A program made the translations under genes and the position numbers. Positions 8,711-16,769 of a DNA stretch of 64,000 nt are shown here, in pieces. The notes below the pieces were generated by a model. The model was not told where the DNA came from, did no database searches, and saw only the letters and a program-made list of their open reading frames with translations. The DNA comes from Chthonomonas sp. (lineage in GTDB: Bacteria; Armatimonadota; Fimbriimonadia; Fimbriimonadales; Fimbriimonadaceae): contig JAEURR010000005.1 of NCBI GenBank assembly GCA_016788115.1, positions 372,001 through 436,000 of the forward strand. Reading direction: 5' to 3'. Each line of letters begins with the position of its first letter. Positions within the stretch are counted from its first letter, which is position 1.

Positions 8711-9456
8711 ACGTTCCTCCTCCTCGCTCGTTCGCTGATCTGGTGGGATTCCACGACCGCCAAGTCACGGGCGTCTCGGCCGACCGTGAAGTCCACGGAA
8801 CCACCGTTCTCTCGCTCCGTTACGATGGAGGCATCCTCACCTTGGCCGATCGGCGCGCCACCATGGGCAACCTGATCATGTTTGATCAGGCGGAGAAGAT
8901 CATGCCCCTGGACGATGCGACCGTCGTCGCGATCAGTGGCTCGTTCGCCCGGTCCATCGAAGTGTGCCGGATGCTCAAGCACTCCTACAAGTACTACCGG
9001 CGCATGCACATGAGCTCGATGTCCACTGAGGGCAAGCTGCAGGAGATCTCGCGCGCACTCGCGGGGAACATGCCCATGGCGATGCAGGGGATCGGCGTGT
9101 TCATCCCGATCTTGTCCATGTACGACTCGCATAGCGATGAGTTCAAAATGTTCTTCTTTGACGCCGCCGGGGCGCAATTCTTGAGCGGGGAGTACGCCGC
9201 AGCGGGGAGCGGCTCGGAGCGGATTCGCGGCATCTTTGAGTACCTCACTCGCACCGGCAAACCGTGGCGCGAGCGAAAGCTCGCAGACGTGCTAAAGGAG
9301 GGACTGCGAATGCTCGACATCGCCGCCGATCTCGACTCGGCAACGGGTGGTTTTGGCAAAACGCCTCCGATGGCGCAACTCTTGGATCGCGACGGCACAC
9401 GGCCTGTCGACGCGGCATTGCTGACGAAGACGATCGAAACAGTTCTCGGTCGCTAG
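8707..9456 (+). CDS. prcB: 20S proteasome beta subunit PrcB
   Basis: 249 residues. A 31-residue propeptide ends at His-Gly, leaving Thr32 as the N-terminal nucleophile of the mature chain (TTVLSLRYDGG). Counting from that Thr, the expected Asp17, Arg19 and Lys33 are all present (LADRRA, DQAEK), and later GSGSER and DLDSATGG fit the beta-subunit core. It would form the proteolytic rings that degrade UBact-tagged proteins. It starts in the ATGA overlap with the UBact stop and has no visible Shine-Dalgarno of its own, so translation is probably coupled. No alpha subunit follows: the next gene is on the other strand, with the two stop codons overlapping (CTAG). Confidence 0.93.
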   Translation: MNVPPPRSFADLVGFHDRQVTGVSADREVHGTTVLSLRYDGGILTLADRRATMGNLIMFDQAEKIMPLDDATVVAISGSFARSIEVCRMLKHSYKYYRRMHMSSMSTEGKLQEISRALAGNMPMAMQGIGVFIPILSMYDSHSDEFKMFFFDAAGAQFLSGEYAAAGSGSERIRGIFEYLTRTGKPWRERKLADVLKEGLRMLDIAADLDSATGGFGKTPPMAQLLDRDGTRPVDAALLTKTIETVLGR

Positions 9457-9788
9457 CGCACTCGAACTGGGTCCGGGAAGTCGCGGTACAGCGCGGTTCG
9501 CATGGACCGTATTCGGCTGAAGACCTCGGCATGGAGCGTCTCTAGCTCACCGGCGCGTGCGGCCGCGTGGTTGAAAACTTGGTCTAGCTGCACCAAGTCC
9601 ATCACGTCGATGACCACAGCCCATTCGCCGAGCTCGCTTGGACCAAACCCCAGGGAGCGACGCTGAATCCGGTACTCGGCGATGTCACCGGTCTCTTTCA
9701 GGTAGCCGAGGAACTTGTGGAGGGCGTCGCTAAAAGCAATATCATGCACGCCCTTCTGGATATCGACCCACACGTAATAAGACTGCAC
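9453..9788 (-). CDS. Conserved-looking small protein of unknown function
   Basis: 111 residues from a GTG at 9788 that touches the last base of alaS. The sequence (MQSYYVWVDIQKGVHDIAF, then FLGYLKETGDIAEYRI, RRSLGFGPSELGEW) alternates strands and helices in a way that suggests a small dimeric alpha/beta-barrel protein, cytosolic and with no signal peptide. It ends by overlapping the stop of the convergent prcB. I do not recognise a characterised family. It is likely cotranscribed with alaS. The coding nature is supported by clean GC-biased codons and the tight packing against both neighbours. Confidence 0.7.
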   Translation of the reverse strand: MQSYYVWVDIQKGVHDIAFSDALHKFLGYLKETGDIAEYRIQRRSLGFGPSELGEWAVVIDVMDLVQLDQVFNHAAARAGELETLHAEVFSRIRSMRTALYRDFPDPVRVR

Positions 9789-12580
9789 TAGCTGCTCACC
9801 ATCTGTTTCAGCGCAGCCGCACCGATCTCAAGGGCTTCGTTCAGTTTCGAAGGATCGCGGCCCCCCGCAGTTGCGTACTCGCTCCGGCCACCGCCACCGC
9901 CACCGGCTGCCTTGGCGACTTCGCGAACGATGTTCCCCGCGTGCGCACCCTTCTCTACCGCCCCGGCACCAGCCTTGCAGAAGAAGGTCAATTTGCCATC
10001 GGCCAAGAGGCCAGCCAGAGCTACGCGCAACGGATTGCCAGCGACGAAGTTGTCCACCTGCTCGGAGACCATTTTTTGCTCGATGTCCTCGAACGTCGGG
10101 CGCCAAAGTTCGATTTCTCCAAAAAGATCGGTCTTTATTCCGCCTTCTTCTCCCTCACCAGAGAGCAACCGTCGCTCGACGGTCTCGCGCCGTTTACGCT
10201 CCTCGCGCAGCTGCTCCAGGGTGCGCTCTATTGCACTGACGAGGCTCTTGGGAGCGGCCTTGAGGCATGCGCTCGCCGCACGGATGGTTTCGGCCTGCTC
10301 GATCAGCAGGGCACGCGCACCGTTGCCGGTCCGAGCCTCAATGCGCCGGATGCCACTGGCGGCGCTGCTCTCGCTTACGATACGGAAAAGTCCAATCTCG
10401 CCCGTCGCACCGACGTGCGTGCCACCACACAGTTCGCGGCTGAACTCGCCGATCTCGACCATGCGCACACGATCACCGTACTTTTCGCCGAACAATGCCA
10501 TGGCGCCGCGCGCACGAGCCTCCTCAATCGGAAGATCAACATGGGTGACGACGGATGTATTGGCGAGTATCTGCTCGTACACAGCCTCCTCAATCTCTGC
10601 CAACTCCTGGTGGGTCAGTGCTTTGCTATGCGAAAAGTCAAAGCGGAGGTGATCCGGCGCGACGAGCGAGCCAGCCTGGCTCACATGGCTGCCGAGCGTC
10701 TTGCGCAGCGCTGCATGCAGGAGGTGAGTTGCGGTGTGGTTCCGCATGATCTCGCGGCGACGACTAACATCGACCATGGCAACGACTTCGTGGTTGAAGA
10801 GCTGCGAGTGCAGTATTTTCGCAACTTCATATCGCGGCAGCCCAGAGAGCTCGGTCGGATGGTTTAGTTTCTTAACTTCGCACAAGTGGACGAAGACACC
10901 ATCTTGTCGGATGGAATCGACGACCTCCAACTCGAATGCGGGGCCGACCAGGGTGCCGGTATCGCTGATTTGGCCGCCAGACTCTGCATAGAGTGGCGTC
11001 CGATCTAACGCGATCGCGACTCGCCCCGTGCTCAACCCGTTCTCCAGGACCTCTGGAAGTGCACCCACTATCCGCGCCGGGACTTGAGCCTCTGTGTATC
11101 CGACGAAGTGGGTAGGGGTCGCACTGTCGGAGTCCGCTTCAAAGATGAACTGAATCTCGACCCCACCGTAGACCGTGTCGAGCCCGCTCGCGCCACGGCT
11201 GCGCTCTTGCGCCTCGCGCATGGCGTGCTCGTAGCCATCGGTATCCACGGTGACGCCCGACTCGCCGCAGATCTCAAGTGTCACCTCAAGCGGGAAGCCG
11301 TACGTGTCGTAGAGCTTGAACGCATACTCACCATCGAGCACATCGCCTGCTTGCTTCGACTCGATTTCCTCCTGCAACCGAGCGAAACCCGCATCGAGCG
11401 TGCGGCGGAATAGTTGTTCCTCGTTCGCCAGCGTCTCGGCGATCGCGGCTTCTCGGTCCACTAGTTCGTGGTACGCCGAGCCCATGATCTCTGGGAGCAC
11501 GGGGAAGACCAGGTGCATGAACGGCTGATCAAAATGTAATACACGCTGTCCCTTGAGCACTGCGCGGCGAATGAGGCGGCGCAGCACGTATCCGCGCCCG
11601 GTGTTGCCGGGCAAGATTCCGTCCCCGATGCAAAAGGACGCCGTTCTCAGATGGTCGGCGATGATGCGCATGGCTGCATCGGTCGTCTCGTCCGCTCCGT
11701 ACTTTCGGTTACAAAGCCCACCAATCCGCGCAAGAATCGGCTGAAAGACGTCCGTCTCGTAGACGCTGCTAAAGCCGCCCAGCACAGCGGCGGTCCTTTC
11801 AAGTCCCATTCCAGTGTCGATGCTCGGGAACGGGAGGTCAGGCATTCCGTCTTTGACATAGCCGTCACCGGGGCGATCAATATTCATCAAGTGGCCTTGC
11901 CATTCGTATCGAATGAACACATCGTTCCAGATCTCCAGCCAGCGGCCCGCTTCTTCGTCCCGCAGATAGTCCTCGCGGGTGTAGGGTCCTTCGGGAAGCG
12001 GTCCAGAGTCGGCAGTCCAGTAGAACATTTCCGAATTTGGCCCGCAGGGTCCCGGAGGGCCGGAAGAGAATGAACCAGCCGGCCAGAAGTTCGTTTCCTC
12101 GGTCAAGCGAAAGATGCGTGTCGCCGGGTCAATTCCGACCGACGCGAGGCACTTCGCCCACTCATCGTACGCTTCGTCGTCATTCTCGAAGACCGTGAAT
12201 GCGAGACGCTTCGGGTCTAGACCCAGCCACTTTTTCGAGGTCAAGAATTCCCACGAGTACTGAATCGCCTCGGCCTTAAAGTAGTCTCCGAACGAGAAGT
12301 TGCCGAGCATCTCGAAGAAGGTGAGGTGCGAACTATCGCCGACGATCTCGATGTCGCCGGTGCGCACACACTTCTGCGCGGTCGTCAATCGTCGATTCTT
12401 CGGTTCCGCGACCCCGCGGAAGTAAGGCTTGAACTGCACCATGCCCGCGCCGTTGAAGAGCAGCGACTCATCCAAACGACCCGTGACATCGTAAGGCACG
12501 AGCGAACCCGATGGGAAATGGTCATGCCCTTTCTCGACGAAGAATTCAATGTATTTACGGCGGAGCTCGCTGGCTTTCAT
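9788..12580 (-). CDS. alaS: Alanine-tRNA ligase
   Basis: About 930 residues, close to the usual bacterial length of about 875. It charges tRNA-Ala. The start is the Met of MKASELRRKYIEFFVEKGHD, the conserved family N-terminus; the frame stays open 55 codons upstream but that part overlaps priA and is not AlaRS-like. Visible parts are the class II core (SSHLTFFEMLGNFSFGDYF; GMGLERTAAVLGG), the editing-domain zinc motif HTATH, and CGGTHVGATGEIG with the partner Cys and His. The C-terminal domain ends in a Gly-rich segment (AAGGGGGGRSEYATAGG) typical of the DHHA1 region. priA ends 35 bases upstream. Confidence 0.97.
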   Translation of the reverse strand: MKASELRRKYIEFFVEKGHDHFPSGSLVPYDVTGRLDESLLFNGAGMVQFKPYFRGVAEPKNRRLTTAQKCVRTGDIEIVGDSSHLTFFEMLGNFSFGDYFKAEAIQYSWEFLTSKKWLGLDPKRLAFTVFENDDEAYDEWAKCLASVGIDPATRIFRLTEETNFWPAGSFSSGPPGPCGPNSEMFYWTADSGPLPEGPYTREDYLRDEEAGRWLEIWNDVFIRYEWQGHLMNIDRPGDGYVKDGMPDLPFPSIDTGMGLERTAAVLGGFSSVYETDVFQPILARIGGLCNRKYGADETTDAAMRIIADHLRTASFCIGDGILPGNTGRGYVLRRLIRRAVLKGQRVLHFDQPFMHLVFPVLPEIMGSAYHELVDREAAIAETLANEEQLFRRTLDAGFARLQEEIESKQAGDVLDGEYAFKLYDTYGFPLEVTLEICGESGVTVDTDGYEHAMREAQERSRGASGLDTVYGGVEIQFIFEADSDSATPTHFVGYTEAQVPARIVGALPEVLENGLSTGRVAIALDRTPLYAESGGQISDTGTLVGPAFELEVVDSIRQDGVFVHLCEVKKLNHPTELSGLPRYEVAKILHSQLFNHEVVAMVDVSRRREIMRNHTATHLLHAALRKTLGSHVSQAGSLVAPDHLRFDFSHSKALTHQELAEIEEAVYEQILANTSVVTHVDLPIEEARARGAMALFGEKYGDRVRMVEIGEFSRELCGGTHVGATGEIGLFRIVSESSAASGIRRIEARTGNGARALLIEQAETIRAASACLKAAPKSLVSAIERTLEQLREERKRRETVERRLLSGEGEEGGIKTDLFGEIELWRPTFEDIEQKMVSEQVDNFVAGNPLRVALAGLLADGKLTFFCKAGAGAVEKGAHAGNIVREVAKAAGGGGGGRSEYATAGGRDPSKLNEALEIGAAALKQMVSS

Positions 12581-12615
12581 GGCGAAGTGCCCTAAAGGGT
12601 ACCCGCGAGCCTGAG

Positions 12616-15102
12616 TTACATCATGGAATGTGGGTTGACGTCCACCATCATCGAAGCTTTCTTGGGGTCGAATCCGGCCAAGATCAGGCCAATCTCCGAG
12701 GGGTGCACATGCAGAGGCAGCTTCAGCAGCAAGTGCATGCGCCACTGGTTATTCAGCCGTTCCAATGGACAATCCACTGGCCCGTTGACCCGCACTCCGT
12801 GCGCCGCCGACTTGAGCTGCGTGGACAAATCCGAGATCGCTGCGCCGACCGCTTCGCGATCCTCACCAGAGATTACAATATTGATCAGCCTGCAGAATGG
12901 GGGGTACCAAGCTTCCTTCCGTTCGGAAAGAATATTGCGATAGAGCTCGCGATAGTCGTGGCTCATCGCACACCTGATGGCGTGGTTCTCGGGGGCCAAG
13001 GTCTGGATGACGACCTCGCCGGGTCGCTCGCCGCGTCCCGCGCGACCGCTCACCTGCGAGAGCAGTTGGAACGTGCGCTCGCTCGCACGGAAGTCTGGAA
13101 TATTGAGCGAGATGTCGGCGGCGATGACGCCCACCAGCGTGACATGGGGAAAGTCGAGACCCTTCGCCACCATCTGGGTGCCGACAAGCACCTGAATGGC
13201 TCGGCTACGGAAAAGCGCCAACGTTTCCTCAAGCGCGCCCGACTTTGCGGCAATGTCGCGGTCCAAGCGTGCGACCGACGTGGTGGGAAACTCTTGACGG
13301 ACGGCTTCTTCCACCTTCTCCGCGCCAGTACCGAACGCCCCGATCCGGTCGCTAGAGCAGGCCGGGCACACGTCCGGCGCCGCTTCCTCGCGTGCGCAGT
13401 GGTGGCACTTCAGCCGCTTCACCCGCTTATGGAAGCTCATCGCGGTGGCACAGTTTACGCACTTGAACTGGTGCCCGCAATCACGACACAGAAGAAACGG
13501 CGAGTAGGCGCGCCGATTCAGGAATAGGATCACCTGTTCTTCTCGCGCGAGTGAGGACACCATTTTCTGCTTCAGCAGGGGCGAAAAGAGCGAGGGGTGT
13601 CGCTCGCGATACAACTCGGTGAGGTCCTGGATGTGGATGGTCGGCAGCTTGGCGCTCGCCGTCCGCACCGGCATCTCCAGGAGCGTGTGCTTCTCGGTCT
13701 CGGCTGCGTAAAAGCTCTCGATGCTGGGTGTGGCCGAACCCAGTACCACGGGCGCATCGAACTGCTGCCCCAAGAAAAGCGCCACATCGCGACCGTGATA
13801 GCGCGGGGCCGATTCCTGCTTGTAGCTGTTTTCGTGCTCCTCATCCACGATCACCAAACCGAGATCGCGAATCGGCGAAAAGAGCGCCGATCGTGCCCCA
13901 AGGATCACTGCCGCCTCGCCGCTCGCGATTTTGAGCCAGTTTGCGAGCCGCTCCTGTGGAGGCAAGTTGCTGTGCAGGACGGTCACCCCGCGACCGAAGC
14001 GGTTTCGCAGTTGGGCAATGACTTGGGCGGTCAAGGCGATCTCAGGGACGAGGTAGAGGACGCTTCGCCCCAGCCGGAGGGCCTGCTCGGCAGCGTGCAG
14101 ATAGACTTCTGTCTTGCCGCTCCCCGTGACGCCAAAGAGCAGGAATGACTCGTGACGACGACCGGTGATTGCGGACACAACCGCGTCGGTCGCCTTGCGC
14201 TGAGCCGGGTTTAAGACCGGCGCAGGGGTCGAAAGATAACCGTCGGCATCGACGCGCTCCAACAGCCCCGCCTGGATCAGCGCATGGAGTGTCTGATCGG
14301 TTGCCCCGCTGAGCGCCTTGACCTCTTGCGCGCTGAAACTGGAAGTAGATGCCCCCTGTAGCCGCATCAAAGTAAGTGCCTGCGCGGGCCGCTTCTTACC
14401 GTTTTTGGCCAGGAACAGCTCAATTTTATGCTCGTCTGAAGTCAACCGGATCTCGCCCGTGAGACGGTGTCGATCGACGAGCGGTGCGACACTCAACTGC
14501 TCCTCGACGATCCCGAGCTTGCGCAGTGAACGCAGGTGTTTCTTGGCTCCCGCCGCGATCGGCTTCTGCTTGGTTTCGATAAGTGAACCGCCGTGATCGG
14601 CCAACACCTTGAGAGTCTCCGACTGGGCGACGGACAGCCCGGTCTGCTCGTCCTTTTCAAGAGCTCGGATGACCTTCCACTCGGTCACTATCCGCTCTTT
14701 CAACCCGGGTGGCATCGCCAGACCCAGCGCAGCGGAGGTCGAAGACAGAGTCTCCGTGGCGACCCACTCCACCAGGTCGAGCAGCGTCTCCGGGAGACGC
14801 ACACCGTGGACGATCCCCGTGATCTGCCGTAGCGCCGACGGCGCAAATCCGAGTTGGCGCGGGGACACACGTCGAATCGAGAGGACGGTTCCCAGAGCGG
14901 TGCGCGGGCCGAGCGGCACCACGACGGTATCTCCCGGCGAAGCCCCGACTGCGTTGCTGTAGGTGTAGAGCGCCTCGTTGCCCGCCGTGCGCGCGTCCAT
15001 TGCCACATCGGCAACTTCGATTTGGGCGACGCCTCCCACGATGGCGTGGGTCACGGTCTTGGCAGGGGTTTTCATCGCTGGGATGCGTTCATTGTGCAAC
15101 AT
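12616..15102 (-). CDS. priA: Primosomal replication-restart helicase PriA
   Basis: 828 residues. It restarts stalled replication forks by loading the replicative helicase. Motifs in order: N-terminal DNA-binding domain, Walker A FGVTGSGKTEVYL, DEEH box (VIVDEEHENSYKQ), then the zinc-binding insert with paired cysteines (CRDCGHQFKCVNC, CHHCAREE, CPACSSD) and the helicase motif VSGRAGRGERPGEV. The start at 15102 is taken because it gives full length; MKTPAKTV at 15075 is an alternative that may be better, since only 15 bases separate 15102 from the divergent small gene. It is followed closely by alaS. Confidence 0.95.
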   Translation of the reverse strand: MLHNERIPAMKTPAKTVTHAIVGGVAQIEVADVAMDARTAGNEALYTYSNAVGASPGDTVVVPLGPRTALGTVLSIRRVSPRQLGFAPSALRQITGIVHGVRLPETLLDLVEWVATETLSSTSAALGLAMPPGLKERIVTEWKVIRALEKDEQTGLSVAQSETLKVLADHGGSLIETKQKPIAAGAKKHLRSLRKLGIVEEQLSVAPLVDRHRLTGEIRLTSDEHKIELFLAKNGKKRPAQALTLMRLQGASTSSFSAQEVKALSGATDQTLHALIQAGLLERVDADGYLSTPAPVLNPAQRKATDAVVSAITGRRHESFLLFGVTGSGKTEVYLHAAEQALRLGRSVLYLVPEIALTAQVIAQLRNRFGRGVTVLHSNLPPQERLANWLKIASGEAAVILGARSALFSPIRDLGLVIVDEEHENSYKQESAPRYHGRDVALFLGQQFDAPVVLGSATPSIESFYAAETEKHTLLEMPVRTASAKLPTIHIQDLTELYRERHPSLFSPLLKQKMVSSLAREEQVILFLNRRAYSPFLLCRDCGHQFKCVNCATAMSFHKRVKRLKCHHCAREEAAPDVCPACSSDRIGAFGTGAEKVEEAVRQEFPTTSVARLDRDIAAKSGALEETLALFRSRAIQVLVGTQMVAKGLDFPHVTLVGVIAADISLNIPDFRASERTFQLLSQVSGRAGRGERPGEVVIQTLAPENHAIRCAMSHDYRELYRNILSERKEAWYPPFCRLINIVISGEDREAVGAAISDLSTQLKSAAHGVRVNGPVDCPLERLNNQWRMHLLLKLPLHVHPSEIGLILAGFDPKKASMMVDVNPHSMM

Positions 15103-15117
15103 GCGATACCATGGGTT

Positions 15118-15387
15118 GTGACACGCTGGATCCTCGGGTGCGGCACGATGGGTATCGGCATGCTGATGCTCGGCGCAACCGTGGTGATGGTTCTCACGAT
15201 GGACCTGCGCACAACGAGCGACTACGTCTGGGTTATCGTCATCCCCATCGCCGCCGGTCTGGGCCTCTTGGCAATCGGATGGTACGCGTTAGAAAACGCC
15301 GGGAATCTCGACGACAATTCACACCCAGGACCCGATCTCAATGCGGCTCCCTTGGGGATCCCGGACGAGCGAGACCTGTTTTCCTAG
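15118..15387 (+). CDS. Small two-helix membrane protein
   Basis: 89 residues from a GTG at 15118. Two hydrophobic segments (about 5-28 and 36-58) are followed by a short polar tail with DDNSHPGPD. No family is recognised. It is divergent from priA with 15 bases between the starts, and its stop overlaps that of the convergent VWA gene by four bases (CTAG). The start is the only reasonable one in the frame before the first helix; no clear Shine-Dalgarno is seen. It is a plausible gene because of its length, hydrophobic pattern and the stop-codon overlap also seen at other convergent pairs here. Confidence 0.6.
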   Translation: MTRWILGCGTMGIGMLMLGATVVMVLTMDLRTTSDYVWVIVIPIAAGLGLLAIGWYALENAGNLDDNSHPGPDLNAAPLGIPDERDLFS

Positions 15388-16736
15388 CTCTGCTTCTTGC
15401 CCTGATCTAGCTGGACCACGGTGCCCATCAACGTCTTCTCTGCGGTGCCGTGGTCTCCGGACTGCAATGCCCGCAGTGCCATCGTCACTTCCTGAGCTTC
15501 GCTGATGCGGCCATCTTGCAGGAGGAGCGCTTGCGTCTTTTGGAGCTCTGCGACCGCACCCATGCTCGTGATTTGGCCGGTCTTGAGTCCCATGATAGTC
15601 CGCTCGACGGCGCGGCTGGCGGCGGCGACATCGGACGCCTGGGTGACCACCGGATTCGCCGGGGCAGAGTATCGCGCGGCATCGGCAGTGAACTCCATTT
15701 CGAAGTCGATCTCCATACTCGAAGGTTGGCCAGTGGTGGAGTCATCGAAAAGCAAGCGCCCGGTTGCCACTCGGTAGTGCCCGAGCGGGTGGTTGGCAAA
15801 CTCGAAATCAAAAACCTGCTGTAGAGTCGCGCCGCGTTCGAGGTCGGTGAGCGTCAGTTCAAATTCGCGGTCTCCGGGCGGCACGTTGTGGCCCGTTGCC
15901 GCGCGAAGCTTCACCCATCGGGCGAGCTTCATCTGGAGTCGCAGATTTTGCCCCGTGAGCGTGAAGAGTTTTTCGAGTTCGGTGCGGAAAATCTCGGGAA
16001 GTAGTTCCGGGCGAGGAATGAAGTAGTGGTTGCCGCCTGCTCGCTTGGCCATCCCGGCCAGCAGTTCTTCGTTGTAGTCGCCGCCGAACCCCAGGAAGGT
16101 CGTCGTGATCCCTTTGGCTTTGAGCTCGCCCGCGAAAGCCACCAGCGTGGCGAAGTCCTTGATTCCTTCGGTCGGGTCGCCGTCCGTCAGGACGATCACT
16201 CGGGTGGCGCGCTTGCCTTCTTGGAACGATATCACCTGCTGCATCGCCATGTTCAATGCGTCGTACAAGTTGGTGGTGTTCCCGGGCGTCAATCGCGAAA
16301 TGCCCTGCTTGATCGGGTCCTTGCTCGTCACGCGCTGGGGAGGCATCAAAAGTTCGACAAACTGCTCGAAGGTGACGATGCTCAGGATGTCGTTCGGTGA
16401 GAGCATGTCCACCACGTAAGTGCAGGCCTGCTTGGCGTACTCCAAGGGCTGCCCTTCCATCGAACCGCTGCGATCCACGACCAAGCACAGGTTGAGCGGA
16501 GTGCGGACCGAGCCCGAAGCCACGCCCGGCAGGTCGTTGTTGGGCGAGGTGATCTCCAGCAAGAACTGCTCGCGCGCGGGCCCGTTTGCCATGGTTGCCG
16601 GGCGGCTAGGCGTCAGCTTGGCGACCAGCGACTGGGCTGGCTGCGCCATGGAGCCCGCGGGCATCGCCATCGTGGGCTGACCGGCCGGGGGCGCGATCAT
16701 CGTGCGATTTGGATCAAATGCCTGCGTAGGTTCCAT
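15384..16736 (-). CDS. VWA-domain protein
   Basis: 450 residues. After a Pro/Met-rich N-terminus that includes PNRTMIAPPAGQP, residues about 75-250 are a von Willebrand factor A domain with a complete MIDAS: Asp-x-Ser-x-Ser in DRSGSMEG, the Thr in PGNTTNLYDAL and the Asp in VLTDGDPTEG. It should bind a divalent metal and a protein ligand. The C-terminal part is beta-rich, then helical (MGAVAELQKTQALLLQDGR), like other bacterial VWA proteins. There is no signal peptide, so it is probably cytosolic. It is the last gene of a minus-strand run with two FHA proteins, which suggests one phospho-signalling or complex-assembly module. A Thr-rich N-terminal FDPNRTMI stretch could be a phospho-Thr site for the FHA domains (inference). 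Confidence 0.85.
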   Translation of the reverse strand: MEPTQAFDPNRTMIAPPAGQPTMAMPAGSMAQPAQSLVAKLTPSRPATMANGPAREQFLLEITSPNNDLPGVASGSVRTPLNLCLVVDRSGSMEGQPLEYAKQACTYVVDMLSPNDILSIVTFEQFVELLMPPQRVTSKDPIKQGISRLTPGNTTNLYDALNMAMQQVISFQEGKRATRVIVLTDGDPTEGIKDFATLVAFAGELKAKGITTTFLGFGGDYNEELLAGMAKRAGGNHYFIPRPELLPEIFRTELEKLFTLTGQNLRLQMKLARWVKLRAATGHNVPPGDREFELTLTDLERGATLQQVFDFEFANHPLGHYRVATGRLLFDDSTTGQPSSMEIDFEMEFTADAARYSAPANPVVTQASDVAAASRAVERTIMGLKTGQITSMGAVAELQKTQALLLQDGRISEAQEVTMALRALQSGDHGTAEKTLMGTVVQLDQGKKQS

Positions 16737-16769
16737 GTTCTTGATTATTGACGAGAAACCGCCCGAGAG

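Noticed and set aside
12581-12745. 55-residue N-terminal extension of alaS
   Set aside because: Overlaps priA and does not resemble AlaRS; MKASELRRKY at 12580 is the normal start.
12511-13527. 338-codon open frame on the + strand
   Set aside because: It lies antisense to priA, whose protein motifs are clear; the translation is Arg/His-rich and has no domain. GC-rich shadow frame.
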